From: Antarcticimicrobium sp040365005
GTDB taxonomy: Bacteria; Pseudomonadota; Alphaproteobacteria; Rhodobacterales; Rhodobacteraceae
NCBI RefSeq assembly: GCF_040365005.1
Contig: NZ_BAABWV010000007.1
Coordinates: 124,001-188,000, forward strand
Direction: 5' to 3'
DNA: 64,000 bases
Positions 62,385-64,000 of this stretch are shown here, in pieces. The position numbers and the translations under genes are program-made. Each line of letters opens with the position of its first letter. Position 1 is the first letter of the stretch. The notes beneath the pieces were generated by a model. It saw only the letters and a list, made by a program, of their open reading frames with translations, ran no database searches and was not told the origin of the DNA.

Positions 62385-63668
62385 ATGAAGAAGACACTGA
62401 CTGCACTGGCGCTTGGCGCCCTGATGACGGCGGGGCCGGCAATGGCCGAACTCGTGTTCCCGTCGCTCAGCTACCGGACCGGGCCCTATGCGGCGGGCGG
62501 GATCCCGTTCGCGGACGGCTATGCCGACTATTTCACCCTGCTGAACGAGCGGGATGGCGGCATCGGCGGCGAGATGGTGCGCGTCCCCGAATGCGAAACG
62601 GCGTACAACACCGAAAAAGGCGTGGAATGCTACGAATCGACCAAGGGCGAAGGCGCGCTGGTCTATCAACCCCTGTCCACCGGCATCACCTACCAGCTGA
62701 TCCCCAAGGTGACCTCGGACCAGATCCCGATGCTGACCTCGGGTCTGGGCCGGACCTCGGCCAAGAACGGTGACGTGTTCCCCTGGGTGTTCAACTTCCC
62801 GGCCAACTACTGGGACGGCGCCTCGGTCGCGGTCAAGCACATCATCGAGCAGGAGGGCGGCGATGTCTCGGGCAAGAAGATCGCGCTGGTCTATCACAAC
62901 TCCGCCTATGGCAAGGAGCCGATCCGCACGCTCGAGGAACTGTCCAAGAAACACGGCTATGAGCTGACCCTGCTGCCGGTCGATCACCCCGGCCAGGAAC
63001 AGAAGAGTCAGTGGCTGCAGATCCGCCGCGAGCGTCCCGACTACGTGATCATGTACGGCTGGGGCGTGATGAACCAGGTCGCCGTGCAGGAGGCCGTCAA
63101 CATCCGCTTCCCGATGGATCATTTCATCGGCATCTGGTGGTCGGGGTCGGAGAACGACGTGCTGCCCGCCGGCGAGGGCGCCGATGGCTACAAGGCACTG
63201 ACCTTCCACAACCTCGGCGACGATTACCCGCTGTATGATGACCTGCGGAAATACGTCATTGACGCGGGCAAGGCGGCCGGTGCCGGCGATCAGGTCGGGT
63301 CGGTGATCTACAACCGCGGTCTCTATGCCGCGATGCTGGTGGCAGAAGCCGCGCGCACCGCGCAGGAAATCCACGGCACCTCCAAGATCACCGGGGCGAT
63401 GATGCGCGACGGCATGGAAGCACTGAACATCACCGAGGAACGCATGGCCGAGATGGGCCTGCCGAACTTCGGTCCGGCCTTCCAGGTCTCGTGCAAGAAC
63501 CACGGTGGCGATGGCTACGCGGCGATGGCCCAGTGGGATGCCAAAGCCAAGACATGGTCGCTGATCACCGACTATATCCAGGCCGACCAGGAGGTGGTCC
63601 AGCCGCTGATCGACGCGGACTCCGCTGCCTTTGCCGCGGAAAACAACATCGAGTCGCGCTGCGAATAA
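62385..63668 (+). CDS. Branched-chain-amino-acid-type ABC substrate-binding protein
   Basis: 427 residues from the ATG at 62385 with GGGAGGAAT upstream. Signal peptide of about 21 residues (MKKTLTALALGALMTAGPAMA). Periplasmic type I binding fold (Peripla_BP_6): FADGYADYFTLLNERDGGIGG, NSAYGKEPIRTLEELSKKHG. Four cysteines are present (CETAYN..., CYES, SCKNHG, SRCE) and may form disulphides. It is of the subgroup linked to aromatic and fatty acid uptake rather than strict leucine binding, judging from its operon with an acyl-CoA synthetase. A 12-bp stem-loop follows. Confidence 0.87.
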   Translation: MKKTLTALALGALMTAGPAMAELVFPSLSYRTGPYAAGGIPFADGYADYFTLLNERDGGIGGEMVRVPECETAYNTEKGVECYESTKGEGALVYQPLSTGITYQLIPKVTSDQIPMLTSGLGRTSAKNGDVFPWVFNFPANYWDGASVAVKHIIEQEGGDVSGKKIALVYHNSAYGKEPIRTLEELSKKHGYELTLLPVDHPGQEQKSQWLQIRRERPDYVIMYGWGVMNQVAVQEAVNIRFPMDHFIGIWWSGSENDVLPAGEGADGYKALTFHNLGDDYPLYDDLRKYVIDAGKAAGAGDQVGSVIYNRGLYAAMLVAEAARTAQEIHGTSKITGAMMRDGMEALNITEERMAEMGLPNFGPAFQVSCKNHGGDGYAAMAQWDAKAKTWSLITDYIQADQEVVQPLIDADSAAFAAENNIESRCE

Positions 63669-63678
63669 GGCGCGATGG

Positions 63679-63706
63679 TCCGGCGGCGGCACATGCCGTC
63701 GCCGGA
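63679..63706 (+). repeat. Intercistronic stem-loop behind the Liv-type binding-protein gene
   Basis: TCCGGCGGCGGC (63679-63690), loop ACAT, GCCGTCGCCGGA (63695-63706): a 12-bp stem with one G-T pair, 10 bp after the stop. It lies between the binding-protein gene and livF. Confidence 0.7.
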
Positions 63707-63737
63707 GAATTCACACGCTATGCCGGAAAGACACCCC

Positions 63738-64000
63738 ATGCTGGATGCTGCCAAGACCACCGACGTGCAGGCCGAGACCCTGCTGGAAGTCAACAATATC
63801 GAGGTGATCTACAACCACGTGATCCTCGTGCTCAAAGGGGTCAGTCTCAACGTGCCCAAGGGCGGCATCACCGCGCTTCTCGGGGGTAACGGCGCGGGCA
63901 AGACCACCACGCTCAAGGCGATCTCGGCGTTGTTGCAGTCGGAACGCGGCGAGGTGACCAAGGGTTCGGTCAAGTATCGCGGCGAGGCGGTGCACCATGC
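63738..64000 (+). CDS. livF: Branched-chain-amino-acid-type ABC ATP-binding protein (LivF-like), N-terminal fragment
   Basis: About 87 codons before the window ends. The start at 63738 follows GGAAAG by eight bases; an in-frame ATG at 63720 is the alternative. Visible are EVNNIEVIYNHVILVLKGVSL and Walker A LGGNGAGKTTTLKAIS, the LivF pattern. The rest, including Walker B, lies outside. It completes the Liv-type transporter. Confidence 0.85.
   Translation, partial: MLDAAKTTDVQAETLLEVNNIEVIYNHVILVLKGVSLNVPKGGITALLGGNGAGKTTTLKAISALLQSERGEVTKGSVKYRGEAVHH

Overview
The window reads as chromosomal DNA of a marine alphaproteobacterium of the Rhodobacterales (Roseobacter group). The base composition is GC-rich with strong GC bias at third codon positions, genes are packed with many four-base ATGA overlaps, and there is a petP-petR regulator pair of the kind known from Rhodobacter. 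Several families expanded in roseobacters occur together: TRAP and polyamine-type ABC transporters, a Hint-domain secreted protein, and a GFA-family protein. The species cannot be named from the sequence alone.

Layout. 1-3.6 kb: end of an ispA-xseB-deacetylase operon, the petP-petR regulators, and ilvE. 3.7 kb: tRNA-Gly. 3.9-12 kb: an ArgE-type deacetylase plus a metal-ligand-poor M24 hydrolase, divergent from a four-gene polyamine-type ABC transporter. 12-25.6 kb: housekeeping genes (TetR-reductase pair, lytic transglycosylase, rnr, dapE, dapD, gloA, PLP dehydratase, LOG protein), interrupted by a GluR0-like channel protein and a secreted Hint protein. 25.9-33.7 kb: an accessory block with an IS21 istB remnant, a decapitated nitrilase, LysR, an arginase-family ureohydrolase, a second polyamine-type ABC transporter, a zinc alcohol dehydrogenase and an IS5-like remnant. 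33.9-42.8 kb: a second accessory block with TetR, a single-chain biotin-dependent acyl-CoA carboxylase, an acyl-CoA ligase and a complete TRAP transporter. 42.8-43.57 kb: decayed DNA ending at tRNA-Leu. 43.9-54 kb: core genes (NAD-binding epimerase-like protein, uppP, gltD-GFA-gltB, mtgA, a GST). 54.2-56.9 kb: a response regulator and hybrid kinase. 57-64 kb: an acyl-CoA synthetase leading a branched-chain-amino-acid-type ABC transporter operon that runs off the end.

How the genes work together. Three catabolic cassettes pair a solute transporter with the enzymes that would act first on its cargo: hydrolase plus deacetylase with ABC transporter 1, ureohydrolase and dehydrogenase with ABC transporter 2, and CoA ligase plus carboxylase with the TRAP system. 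A fourth, at the right end, pairs an acyl-CoA synthetase with a Liv-type transporter. In all four the solute-binding-protein gene is followed directly by a near-perfect stem-loop, which suggests a shared post-transcriptional way of making more binding protein than membrane components.

The most novel candidate is the TetR / single-chain carboxylase / CoA ligase / TRAP locus, which looks like a self-contained uptake-activation-carboxylation pathway for an unidentified organic acid. The GluR0-like protein with a non-canonical pore sequence and the guanidino-compound cassette on IS-scarred DNA come next.
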